Source of the DNA: Rhizobium herbae
GTDB taxonomy: Bacteria; Pseudomonadota; Alphaproteobacteria; Rhizobiales; Rhizobiaceae
DNA: 64,000 nucleotides
Direction of reading: 5' to 3'
Assembly (NCBI RefSeq): GCF_017873135.1
Contig: NZ_JAGGJV010000002.1
Coordinates: forward strand, 310,001 to 374,000
This document shows, in pieces, positions 16,346-23,513 of the stretch. Numbering within the stretch: position 1 is the first letter of the stretch; the number at the start of each line of letters is the position of its first letter. A program made the translations under genes and the position numbers. Under the pieces are notes generated by a model. That model was not told the DNA's origin, did not search any database, and saw nothing but the letters and a program-made list of their open reading frames with translations.

Positions 16346-17490
16346 CATCGGAACGTATCCGCCGTTGGAAGCTGGCACTTGGCGATGACGACATGGACGG
16401 TCTCGGTGAACGTGACCAGCGGCTGAGCCGCGCACTGTCGGCTCTCTATGAATCGGAAGGCAGCAAGGGGCGCGGCGGGCTTGGTGCCTCCTCGCCGAAG
16501 GTTTCGCGCTGGCTAGGGGATATCCGCGAGTTCTTTCCGGCCCCCGTCGTCCAGGTCATTCAGAAGGATGCCTTCGAGCGGCTCAATCTCAAGGCGCTGA
16601 TGCTAGAGCCGGAGTTTCTCTCGACGCTGGAGGCCGACGTGCATCTTGTCGCCGACCTGATTTCGCTGCGTGGCGCCATACCCGAAAAGACCATGGAAAC
16701 CGCACGCATGGTGGTCAACAGGGTCGTCGAGGACATGATGAAGCGGCTCCAGTCCAAAACGGTGGAGAAGCTGACCGGTGCGCTCAACCGCTCTCAGCGC
16801 ACTTGTAAGCCCCGTCATGCCGATATCGACTGGCCGCGGACCATTCGCGCCAATCTTCGCCACTACCAGAAGGAGTTCAACACCATCGTGCCGGAGACGT
16901 TGATCGGTTTTTCTCGAAAGACACGCACGCGCGCTGATCTCGACCACGTCATGCTTTGCGTCGACCAGTCCGGCTCGATGGCATCTTCGGTTGTCTATGC
17001 ATCGATCTTCGCAGCCGTCATGGCATCCTTGCCCGTGCTATCAACCAAACTTGTCTGCTTCGATACCGCAATAGTCGACCTGACCGAGGATCTGGCCGAT
17101 CCGGTCAAGGTTCTCTTCGGCGTGCAACTGGGCGGCGGCACCGATATCAATGCGGCGCTTGCCTATTGCGAGACGAAGATCGAGCGGCCGTCGAAAACAC
17201 ATCTTGTTCTCGTCACCGATCTATATGAAGGCGGGGATGCGACATCCATGCTGGCGCGCGTCGCGGCCCTTAAACAGTCCGGGGTCAACGTCATCGTCCT
17301 TCTGGCACTCTCGGACGATGGCAGGCCGAGCTATGACGTTCGCCATGCCGGCGCGATTGCCGCCATGGACTGCCCGGTCTTTGCCTGCACGCCGGACCAG
17401 TTCCCGGATCTGATGGCGGCCGCGTTGACACGGCAGGATATCGGACAATGGGCTGGCGCCAACGGCATTGAAGTTGTGCGCCATGCATAG
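16342..17490 (+). CDS. VWA domain-containing protein (CoxE-like)
   Basis: 382 residues: an N-terminal helical part (1-195) and a C-terminal von Willebrand A domain with a complete MIDAS metal site, namely DQSGSM (Asp208, Ser210, Ser212), the threonine of GGGTD, and the aspartate of LVTDLYEGG. Such proteins pair with MoxR ATPases, and the fourth-gene spacing here is typical of MoxR-VWA operons. Last gene of the SWIM operon; it converges on rtcR with 120 bp between the stops. Confidence 0.9.
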   Translation: MTSERIRRWKLALGDDDMDGLGERDQRLSRALSALYESEGSKGRGGLGASSPKVSRWLGDIREFFPAPVVQVIQKDAFERLNLKALMLEPEFLSTLEADVHLVADLISLRGAIPEKTMETARMVVNRVVEDMMKRLQSKTVEKLTGALNRSQRTCKPRHADIDWPRTIRANLRHYQKEFNTIVPETLIGFSRKTRTRADLDHVMLCVDQSGSMASSVVYASIFAAVMASLPVLSTKLVCFDTAIVDLTEDLADPVKVLFGVQLGGGTDINAALAYCETKIERPSKTHLVLVTDLYEGGDATSMLARVAALKQSGVNVIVLLALSDDGRPSYDVRHAGAIAAMDCPVFACTPDQFPDLMAAALTRQDIGQWAGANGIEVVRHA

Positions 17491-17610
17491 ATGTCCGTTT
17501 GTGTCTCGATACCTCTTGGACGTCAGGCCGCCTCGGAATTTGCGTGCGTATCCGGCACCAGTCTGAAGAGCGACAGCATCACGACACAGCCGCCTTCTCC
17601 TGCATGACCG

Positions 17611-19218
17611 TTAGCTTGGCTTCCTGATTTCCTCGAACTTCAGATCGAATCGCGCCAGATATTTGACCAGGCGATCTGCGTCGTTGCTGCTCTTTTTTTC
17701 CAATCGGGAGTTGGCGAACAAGGTCCGGCCGGCAGCGCTTGCGGTTGTGTGTTCTCTACAGGTGCGGATGACTGCGGAGAGTTGCGTTGCGTCGAAGAGG
17801 TCGAGGCGCGCGGCTGCTTCGGCGCCCAGTAATTCTTCGACCAAGGTATTGATTGCGTGATTGTCGGATGATGAGCGCCAGAAGTTATTCAACCGCCGAA
17901 CCTCGTCATCGACGACGTCTGTGGTGATGCGCCCATGCGGCGCAAGCGTCGCCATGCGCGTTACCGAAGCGGACAAGTCACGGAAGTTGGCGCTCCAGGC
18001 GGCTTGCGGGCCTGTCGCAAAGGCAAGGTAGCGCTCGCGGGCCTCCTTGTTGAAGGTGACATTCTCGCCTTCGCGTTCCAGGTGGCGCCTGAGCTCGAAG
18101 TCGAGATTGGGCTCGATATCCTCCTTGCGCTCGCGCAGGCCCGGTAGCTGGAAGGTCCACAGATTCAGGCGCGCATAGAGATCTTCGCGAAATTTGCCCA
18201 TGCGCACATCTTCGCCGAGGTCGCGATTGGTGCCGGCCAGCAGCTGGAAATCGGCGGAGACCTCCCGGTCGGCGCCCACGGGCAGAAAGCGCTTCTCCTC
18301 GATCGCGCGCAGGCACATGGCCTGCTCGTCGAGGCCGAGTTCGCCGATCTCGTCAAGGAACAGGACTCCCTTGTCCGCGGATTTGAGCAGTCCGGAACGC
18401 TCGCCTGCTGCGCCGGTGAACGCGCCCTTCACATGGCCGAACAAAGTGGACATGGCCTGGTCGCCGCGCAAGGTGGCGCAGTTGACCTCGATGAAGGGGC
18501 CGCTGACTTTTCGCTGGCTCTTCTTGAGTTCATAGATCTTGCGGGCAAGTTGGGATTTGCCTGCCCCCGTCGGCCCGGTCAGGAGCACGGGGGCCGTCGA
18601 GCGGATCACCACCTTCTCGATCTCATCGATCATCCGGTTGAAGGCGGCGTTGCGGGTCGAAATTCCCGACTTCAGGAAAGAGGCAGCGTCCTCGCGCTCG
18701 GAGGCGAAGCGCTTGGCAATCTCGTCATAGCGCGAGAGGTCGAGGTCGATAATACGGTGCGTGCCGGCGAAATCCTGCTCCGCCTCCCGGTCGCGGGGTG
18801 GCGAAAGCTGCAGGAGTTGGCCGGGAATGATGCGCGCCTCGGTCAACAAGAACCAGCAAATCTGCGCTACGTGCGTGCCGGTGGTGATGTTGACGAGATA
18901 GTCTTCCGTGTCTGGATCAAACGGGTAGCTGCGGGCAAAATCCCTGAGGTTTGTATAGACCTCGGAAAAATCCCACGGGTCCCGGAAATTGATGACGTTG
19001 CTGCGCACCTCCGTTGCCGGCGACACGGTCGCGATGTCGGCGGTGATCCGGTTGGCCAACGCGGTCGCGTGATTGTCGTGGATGAGTTCCAGCCGATCAA
19101 TGAATAAACCGTTTTGCTGGCACAGCCCGACATTGGGTCGCCAGCGGCTCCAGCGATTGTCCCATTTCCCCATGTCGAGGGTTGTTCCCAAGATGCTGAT
19201 CGCAACACGTCGTTTCAT
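17611..19218 (-). CDS. rtcR: RtcR, sigma-54-dependent activator of RNA repair genes
   Basis: 535 residues. Residues 1-180 are a CARF-like sensor (VAISILGTTLD at the start; NITTGTHVAQICW at 110-122). Then comes a sigma-54 activator AAA+ domain with Walker A GPTGAGKS (215-222) and the GAFTGA loop (265-270), and a short C-terminal helix-turn-helix region. In enterobacteria RtcR is released from self-inhibition by damaged tRNA ligands and switches on rtcBA or rsr-yrl-rtcBA. Here it is transcribed away from rsr; repeats at 19223-19270 and a -24/-12 promoter at 19378 fit it as the direct activator. Confidence 0.95.
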   Translation of the reverse strand: MKRRVAISILGTTLDMGKWDNRWSRWRPNVGLCQQNGLFIDRLELIHDNHATALANRITADIATVSPATEVRSNVINFRDPWDFSEVYTNLRDFARSYPFDPDTEDYLVNITTGTHVAQICWFLLTEARIIPGQLLQLSPPRDREAEQDFAGTHRIIDLDLSRYDEIAKRFASEREDAASFLKSGISTRNAAFNRMIDEIEKVVIRSTAPVLLTGPTGAGKSQLARKIYELKKSQRKVSGPFIEVNCATLRGDQAMSTLFGHVKGAFTGAAGERSGLLKSADKGVLFLDEIGELGLDEQAMCLRAIEEKRFLPVGADREVSADFQLLAGTNRDLGEDVRMGKFREDLYARLNLWTFQLPGLRERKEDIEPNLDFELRRHLEREGENVTFNKEARERYLAFATGPQAAWSANFRDLSASVTRMATLAPHGRITTDVVDDEVRRLNNFWRSSSDNHAINTLVEELLGAEAAARLDLFDATQLSAVIRTCREHTTASAAGRTLFANSRLEKKSSNDADRLVKYLARFDLKFEEIRKPS

Positions 19219-19222
19219 GGAT

Positions 19223-19270
19223 TATCCAATTTTATAAAAGACGATAATTTTGGATACGATAAAGGATACG
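19223..19270. promoter_or_regulatory. Putative RtcR enhancer sites (TATCC repeats)
   Basis: TATCCAA (19223-19229) and TTGGATA (19250-19256) form an inverted repeat, and GGATACG is repeated directly at 19252-19258 and 19264-19270, 12 bp apart. The cluster lies about 108-155 bp upstream of the -24 element before rsr, the normal distance for a sigma-54 activator enhancer, and also overlaps the rtcR leader, allowing self-control. Role inferred. Confidence 0.5.
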
Positions 19271-19377
19271 TCAAGTTTTGGCAATTTCTGGAGTATCTTT
19301 GGTCGATGATAATTTTCATAATGAATAACAGATAGATAGAGGAAAACTATGCGCGCCGAGGAGCCGTTTCGTAAAAC

Positions 19378-19393
19378 TGGCACGCGTCTTGAA
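19378..19393 (+). promoter_or_regulatory. Sigma-54 (-24/-12) promoter of rsr
   Basis: TGGCACGCGTCTTGAA fits the RpoN consensus TGGCACG-N4-TTGCW at every conserved base except the C of the -12 TTGC (A here). The spacing of the GG and TTG blocks is exact. Transcription should begin near 19404, which makes ATG 19429, not ATG 19405, the real rsr start. Confidence 0.75.
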
Positions 19394-19428
19394 ATGTATC
19401 TGGCATGAACCAACCAAGAGGTGCTGTC

Positions 19429-20985
19429 ATGGTCAACAAGGCGATCTTCAAAACCTACCTCGGAAAACTGCTTCCGGGCACGGACACGAAAAACCACGAA
19501 GCCGCGCCGGCCTACAAGCTGATGCCGCGCGAGGCGCTGGCGCAGTATGCCGTGACCGGCACGTTCAACGGAACCTTCTATGCGGATGGGGCCGAGCAGC
19601 TGGAGGCGGTCAAGGCGCTTGCGCTTCAGGTCGAGCCGGAGTTCCTGGCCAAGGTGGCGGTTCATGCTGCCGAGAAGGGTCATATGAAACACATGCCGGT
19701 AACACTGCTGGCCATGCTTTCCGGGCTCCAGAGCGACGCGTTTGCCCGTGCGTTTCCGCGCGCGGTCAAGAGCGGCAAGATGCTGCGCGGTTTCGTCCAG
19801 GTGATGCGTTCGGGTGCGACAGGACGCAAGTCGCTCGGCACGCGGCCGAAGAAGCTGGTGCAGGCATGGCTGGAACGGGCAAGCACCGAACAGATCCTGC
19901 GCGCGATGGTCGGCAATGACCCGTCGCTCGCCGACGTGATCCGGATGGTGCATCCGAAGCCTGCATCGGAAGAACGCAAGGCGCTCTATGCCTGGGCGAT
20001 CGGCAAGCCGCACGACTATGCGGCGCTGCCGGACCTCGTCAAGGCGCTGGAAGCCTTCCGGCGTGACCAGACGCTGCCCGTGCCGGCCGTGCCGTTCCAG
20101 ATGCTGACCTCGCTGCCGCTGACGCGGGAACACTGGGTCGAGATCGCCGAAAAGGGCGGCTGGCAGATGGTGCGGCAGAACCTCAACACCTTCGCACGCA
20201 ACGGCGTGTTCGAGGTTGAAGGGTTTGCCGAGATGCTGGCAGCGCGGCTGGCCGACCCGGACGAAGTCCGCAAGGCCAAGGTCTTCCCCTATCAGTTGAT
20301 GATGGCGTGGAAGATGGTCGATGGCCAGGTTCCGGACGTGGTGCGCGATGCGCTGCAGGACGCGATGGATGTCGCGATCTCCAACGTGCCGTCGCTTGCC
20401 GGCAACGTGGTGCTGTGCCCGGACGTTTCCGGCTCCATGGGTTCGCCCGTGACCGGATACCGCAAGGGGGCAACATCCTCGGTTCGCTGCATCGATGTCG
20501 CCGGCCTGATGACCGCGGCGTTCCTGCAGCGCAACCCGAAGGCGCGGGTGCTGCCGTTCGAGAATGACGTGGTGAACGTCAAGCTCAACCGGCGGGATTC
20601 GGTGATGACCAATGCGGCCAAGCTGGCGGCGGTTGGCGGCGGTGGAACAAACTGCTCCGCGCCGTTGAGGAGGCTCGCAAACGAGAGTGCGAAGGTCGAT
20701 CTCGTCGTGTTCATCTCGGACAACCAGTCCTGGATGGATGCGGGTAAGAGCGGCACGCCGACGGCCGTGATGACGGAATGGGCGCGGATCAAGAGGATCA
20801 ACCCGGCTGCAAAGCTGGTCTGCCTCGATATCCAGCCCTATGCCACCACACAGGCGCCGACGCGGGACGACGTGCTCAACATCGGCGGCTTCTCGGATGC
20901 CGTCTATGGTGTGATCACATCCTTCGCGGCCAACGCGAACGGAGCAGACGGCTGGGTGAAGACCATCGAGGCGATCGAGCTCTGA
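19429..20985 (+). CDS. rsr: Ro60/TROVE-domain RNA-binding protein (Rsr)
   Basis: Bacterial Ro60 orthologue, 518 residues from ATG 19429, which has AGAGGTG 8 bases upstream; ATG 19405 is too close to the predicted transcript start. Residues about 20-320 are the TROVE HEAT-repeat ring that binds Y RNAs and misfolded RNA ends (HMKHMPVTLLAML, RSLGTRPKK-like basic segments). The C-terminus is a VWA-like domain with the MIDAS motif DVSGS (332-336) and an Asp in FISDNQS. In other bacteria Rsr with Y RNA guides exonucleolytic RNA processing or decay. Its downstream neighbours here are a Y-RNA-like array and rtcB. Confidence 0.95.
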   Translation: MVNKAIFKTYLGKLLPGTDTKNHEAAPAYKLMPREALAQYAVTGTFNGTFYADGAEQLEAVKALALQVEPEFLAKVAVHAAEKGHMKHMPVTLLAMLSGLQSDAFARAFPRAVKSGKMLRGFVQVMRSGATGRKSLGTRPKKLVQAWLERASTEQILRAMVGNDPSLADVIRMVHPKPASEERKALYAWAIGKPHDYAALPDLVKALEAFRRDQTLPVPAVPFQMLTSLPLTREHWVEIAEKGGWQMVRQNLNTFARNGVFEVEGFAEMLAARLADPDEVRKAKVFPYQLMMAWKMVDGQVPDVVRDALQDAMDVAISNVPSLAGNVVLCPDVSGSMGSPVTGYRKGATSSVRCIDVAGLMTAAFLQRNPKARVLPFENDVVNVKLNRRDSVMTNAAKLAAVGGGGTNCSAPLRRLANESAKVDLVVFISDNQSWMDAGKSGTPTAVMTEWARIKRINPAAKLVCLDIQPYATTQAPTRDDVLNIGGFSDAVYGVITSFAANANGADGWVKTIEAIEL

Positions 20986-20999
20986 CGTAAAAGCAATAC

Positions 21000-21026
21000 C
21001 CCCGCGCCGCCGTGAACGGCGCGGGG
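21000..21026 (+). other. Strong GC hairpin between rsr and the Y-RNA array
   Basis: CCCCGCGCCG (21000-21009) pairs perfectly with CGGCGCGGGG (21017-21026) over a seven-base loop. There is no T-run after it, so it is not a normal terminator; it more likely protects the rsr mRNA 3' end or marks a processing point before the first Y-RNA unit. Confidence 0.55.
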
Positions 21027-21031
21027 ACCGT

Positions 21032-21154
21032 GACGAATGCCTTGGAAACTACAGTTCACACTTCCGTGTCGCGGGTTCGAGTCCCGCCGGGTCCGCCATA
21101 CTATGGACCCGTAGCTCAGTCGGTAGAGCAGGAATGTTTCCAAAAATCCTCGTC
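21032..21154 (+). ncRNA. Y-RNA-like element 1, with near-intact permuted tRNA fold
   Basis: Lower stem GACGA (21032-21036) with TCGTC (21150-21154). Upper stem TTGGAAAC (21042-21049) with GTTTCCAA (21136-21143). Between them, in order: ACTACA, a small hairpin ACAC-TTCC-GTGT, a T-arm with five perfect pairs and loop TTCGAGT (21071-21087), acceptor 3' strand CGGGTCC (21088-21094) followed by GCCA, a short linker, acceptor 5' strand GGACCCG (21105-21111, seven perfect pairs), and D-arm TAGCTCAGTCGGTAGAGCA. These are tRNA parts in permuted order with the Y stem replacing the anticodon stem, the known plan of bacterial YrlA RNAs. Confidence 0.82.
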
Positions 21155-21170
21155 GTCGCGGACGAATGAC

Positions 21171-21276
21171 ATGGCGAATGCAAAGGAAACTACATCGGCC
21201 GCGGCGGGTTCGAATCCCACAGGGGAAGTCACGTTCCCATTCTGGTAGCGGATGTTTCCTTGAAATTGGTCGCCAT
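21171..21276 (+). ncRNA. Y-RNA-like element 2
   Basis: Lower stem ATGGCGA (21171-21177) with TCGCCAT (21270-21276). Upper stem AAGGAAAC (21183-21190) with GTTTCCTT (21254-21261). The strand CGAATGC and the ACTACA motif are kept. The T-arm has loop TTCGAAT (21209-21215) with one mismatched pair; the acceptor-like stem GGGAA/TTCCC (21223-21227/21234-21238) is closed by six bases. The D-arm is reduced to TGGTAGCGGA. Both Y stems differ from element 1 in matching positions on both strands, so pairing is conserved. Confidence 0.8.
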
Positions 21277-21285
21277 GACTACAAA

Positions 21286-21357
21286 GGCGAAAAGCCGGAA
21301 GCGATACTGGTGCTCCGCGAATGGAGTTGTGGGTTCGAAGCCTGCTCCGTCGTCGCC
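21286..21357 (+). ncRNA. Y-RNA-like element 3, short and degenerate
   Basis: GGCGA (21286-21290) pairs with TCGCC (21353-21357), and CGGA (21296-21299) with TCCG (21346-21349). A T-loop-like GGG-TTCGAAG-CCT lies at 21331-21343. The ACTAC motif is absent in its usual place (a GACTACA lies just outside, at 21277-21283), and no acceptor stem or D-arm can be drawn. It is either a decayed copy or a reduced form. Confidence 0.45.
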
Positions 21358-21414
21358 TCCCACCGTGGAGGACCGGCGGGAAGTGTCCGGGTGATTGTCA
21401 TTCTGACGTGAATT

Positions 21415-21541
21415 GCAGCGGCGAATGCCGGACGGAACTACAGCCGCACCTGGATGGTCTGGCAGGTTCGACTCCTTCCCTTGGCAGCGCTCTCTGGCAC
21501 GAGCGGGGCCATCCGGTTTCGTCCATCCTCGTCGCCGCTGC
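21415..21541 (+). ncRNA. Y-RNA-like element 4
   Basis: Lower stem GCAGCGGCGA (21415-21424) pairs without error with TCGCCGCTGC (21532-21541). Upper stem GGACGGAAC (21430-21438) pairs with GTTTCGTCC (21516-21524) with one G-U. CGAATGCC and AACTACAG are intact. A short T-arm AGG-TTCGACT-CCT is at 21464-21476; the acceptor and D parts are less tRNA-like. The ten-pair lower stem makes this one of the best-supported units. Confidence 0.82.
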
Positions 21542-21550
21542 AAAGAACTA

Positions 21551-21691
21551 CCCCGGCAAATGCCGGCAGGACTACAGGTAGAGCAGCCCACAGGGTTTCC
21601 GGTGTGGTGTGTCGGATGTTCAAATCATCCCGCGTTCCCGAAAGGAGCGCGTAGCTCAGATAATACTGTCCTGCCACCCTTGTTGCCGGGG
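21551..21691 (+). ncRNA. Y-RNA-like element 5
   Basis: Lower stem CCCCGGCAA (21551-21559) with TTGCCGGGG (21683-21691); upper stem GGCAGGAC (21565-21572) with GTCCTGCC (21668-21675), all pairs perfect. Inside: GGACTACAG, a CCACA/TGTGG variable-arm hairpin, T-arm GGATG-TTCAAAT-CATCC (21614-21630), acceptor stem of eight pairs CGCGTTCC/GGAGCGCG (21631-21638/21644-21651, one G-U) closed by five bases, then TAGCTCAG (21652-21659). Layout matches element 1 despite almost no shared stem sequence. Confidence 0.85.
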
Positions 21692-21710
21692 GACTTGAAG
21701 GAATGGAATG

Positions 21711-21849
21711 CCCGGAGAATGCCGGCAGGACTACACGGAAAGAGCATCCCGTCGCTTTGCGGCGGGAAGGTCGGGTGTTCGATTCATCCCGGTTGCCGCG
21801 AGGTGAAGTGTAGCTCAGCACAACCGTCCTGCCAAAACTCGTCGCCGGG
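21711..21849 (+). ncRNA. Y-RNA-like element 6
   Basis: Upper stem GGCAGGAC (21724-21731) with GTCCTGCC (21826-21833), the same as in element 5. The lower stem is shorter: CCCGG (21711-21715) with CCGGG (21845-21849). The conserved strand reads AGAATGCC. GGACTACA is followed by a variable-arm hairpin CCCGTCGC/GCGGCGGG, T-arm GGGTG-TTCGATT-CATCC (21773-21789), a weak acceptor-like stem, and TAGCTCAG (21811-21818). Confidence 0.8.
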
Positions 21850-21863
21850 ACGACGAAGAAGAC

Positions 21864-21962
21864 CCTGGGCGAATGCCGCCGGAGACTACAGGGGCCGCTT
21901 AGCGCCATCGGTGATGGAATGCGAGCGGTGAGCTATTCCCCGGCCAACGCTCGTCGCCCGGG
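21864..21962 (+). ncRNA. Y-RNA-like element 7, lacking a T-loop
   Basis: Lower stem CCTGGGCGA (21864-21872) with TCGCCCGGG (21954-21962, one G-U); upper stem GCCGG (21878-21882) with CCGGC (21940-21944). CGAATGCC and GACTACAG are intact. The inner domain is only about 50 bases, with one hairpin CCATC-GGT-GATGG and no T-loop or acceptor stem. It keeps the Ro60-binding part but has lost most of the tRNA mimicry, and lies 52 bp before rtcB. Confidence 0.65.
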
Positions 21963-22014
21963 TGGTGTGACGAAACGAAACGGAACCAGAAGGACTGCAG
22001 ACGCAGAAAAGACA

Positions 22015-23430
22015 ATGACAGAGGTAATGAGCGGACAGGATTTGATCGATGCCGGCATGAGCCAGGGCAAGTGGTTTCGCGATGCGCTGGAAGCGGCCAA
22101 CCGGGTACTGAACGACGGCGGCTCAACAGCCGATGCGCTTGCGGTCGCCCGCGGCTATCAGCCGGGGCCGACCCTGCCGCTCAAGGCGCCGAACGACATC
22201 CTGATCCACATGAACATCCGTGCCGAAGACGCCTTCGAACAGGACAATATCGAGAAGGTGAGCGCGACAATGCGCGAGCTTGCCCGCACGCCGGTCGTTC
22301 GCGCAGCCGCGATCATGCCTGACGCCTGCCCGTCCGGGCCGGTCGGCACGATCCCGGTTGGCGGCGTGGTGGCGTCGGAAGCGATCCATCCCGGCATGCA
22401 TTCGGCCGATATCTGCTGCTCGATGGCGATCTCGATCTTCCCGGGCGTGGAGCCGAAGGCATTGCTCGATGCCGTGCATGCGGTGACGCATTTTGGTCCG
22501 GGAGGCCGTCCGCGTGGCGCCCAGATCAAGCCTTCCGAGGCGACCTTGGCGGCATTCCAGGCAAACCCACTTTTGAAGGAGATCATCAGCGTCGGCATCG
22601 ATCACTTCGCCACGCAGGGTGACGGCAATCATTTCGCCTATGTCGGGCAGATGAAGTCGACCGGCGAGACGGCGCTCGTCACCCATCATGGATCGCGCGC
22701 TCCTGGCGCACGGCTCTATGACCGGGGCATGAAGCTCGCCAACAGGTTCCGGGAAGTGCTTTCTCCCGAAACGCACCGGGAGAATGCCTGGATTCCTGCG
22801 GAAAGCGAAGAGGGAGACATGTACTGGTCGGCGCTGCAGACGATCCGCCAGTGGACGAAGGAAAATCACTACGCCATCCATGACATGACGGCGGACAAAC
22901 TGGGGGCGAAGGTGAGCGACCGTTTCTGGAACGAGCACAACTTCGTCTTCCGCAAGTCCGACGGCCTGTTCTACCACGGCAAGGGTGCGACGCCGGCCTT
23001 CGACAACTGGGCTGAAGACGCGACCGATCTGACGATCATCCCGCTCAACATGGCGGAACCGATCCTGATCGTGCGTGGCTCGAACGCGGCCCATGGCCTC
23101 GGCTTCTCTCCGCACGGCGCGGGGCGTAATTTCTCGCGGACGGCGCACATGCGCCACCTTGGCGAGGAATTCGGCGCCGATAGCCGGGGTCTCAGCCCCA
23201 ACAACATCGCGGCTGTGATGGAGAGGGAAACGATGGGCCTCGACGCCCGCTTCTTCTCCGGCAACCCCGATATTTCCGAGCTGCCGAGCGCCTACAAGAA
23301 CGCGGCCAATGTCCGGTCCCAGATCGAGCATTACGGCCTCGCCGAAATCGTCGACGAGGTGATCCCATACGGGACCATCATGGCGGGTGACTGGCAGAAG
23401 GATGCGCCGTGGCGCAAGAAACGCCGATAG
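22015..23430 (+). CDS. rtcB: RtcB-family RNA ligase, divergent clade
   Basis: 471 residues from ATG 22015; ATG 22027 (MSGQDLIDAG) is also possible. RtcB joins 2',3'-cyclic phosphate or 3'-phosphate ends to 5'-OH ends using GTP and manganese. The metal ligands are in place: Asp and Cys in SADICCSM, His in GDGNHF, His in THHGSR, and the guanylated His in HGAGRNFSR. But the classic MPDxHxGKG motif is MPDACPSGP here, PGSMG is PLNMA, and DIGCGM is DICCSM, so it belongs to a distant subgroup. No rtcA cyclase gene is nearby. Expected to be cotranscribed with rsr and the Y RNAs. Confidence 0.92.
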   Translation: MTEVMSGQDLIDAGMSQGKWFRDALEAANRVLNDGGSTADALAVARGYQPGPTLPLKAPNDILIHMNIRAEDAFEQDNIEKVSATMRELARTPVVRAAAIMPDACPSGPVGTIPVGGVVASEAIHPGMHSADICCSMAISIFPGVEPKALLDAVHAVTHFGPGGRPRGAQIKPSEATLAAFQANPLLKEIISVGIDHFATQGDGNHFAYVGQMKSTGETALVTHHGSRAPGARLYDRGMKLANRFREVLSPETHRENAWIPAESEEGDMYWSALQTIRQWTKENHYAIHDMTADKLGAKVSDRFWNEHNFVFRKSDGLFYHGKGATPAFDNWAEDATDLTIIPLNMAEPILIVRGSNAAHGLGFSPHGAGRNFSRTAHMRHLGEEFGADSRGLSPNNIAAVMERETMGLDARFFSGNPDISELPSAYKNAANVRSQIEHYGLAEIVDEVIPYGTIMAGDWQKDAPWRKKRR

Positions 23431-23435
23431 TAATA

Positions 23436-23465
23436 AGAGAAGGCGGGATAATCCCCGCCTTCTCT
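23436..23465 (+). terminator. Hairpin terminator after rtcB
   Basis: AGAGAAGGCGGG (23436-23447) pairs perfectly with CCCGCCTTCTCT (23454-23465) over a six-base loop, directly after the rtcB stop. It lacks a strong T-run, so termination may be partial. Confidence 0.7.
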
Positions 23466-23513
23466 CGGTGTGTTGCAAGTGGAAGGATAATGCGTTGGTA
23501 TCGCAGTGCGCTT

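Noticed and set aside
21050..21170. A normal tRNA gene in the rsr-rtcB gap (T-arm, CCA and D-arm all present)
   Set aside because: The 3' half precedes the 5' half, no anticodon arm is present, and the two halves are enclosed by Y stems; it is a permuted tRNA mimic.
21000..21962. CRISPR array or simple tandem repeat between rsr and rtcB
   Set aside because: Units are 72-141 bases, share structure more than sequence, and have no constant repeat and spacer pattern.
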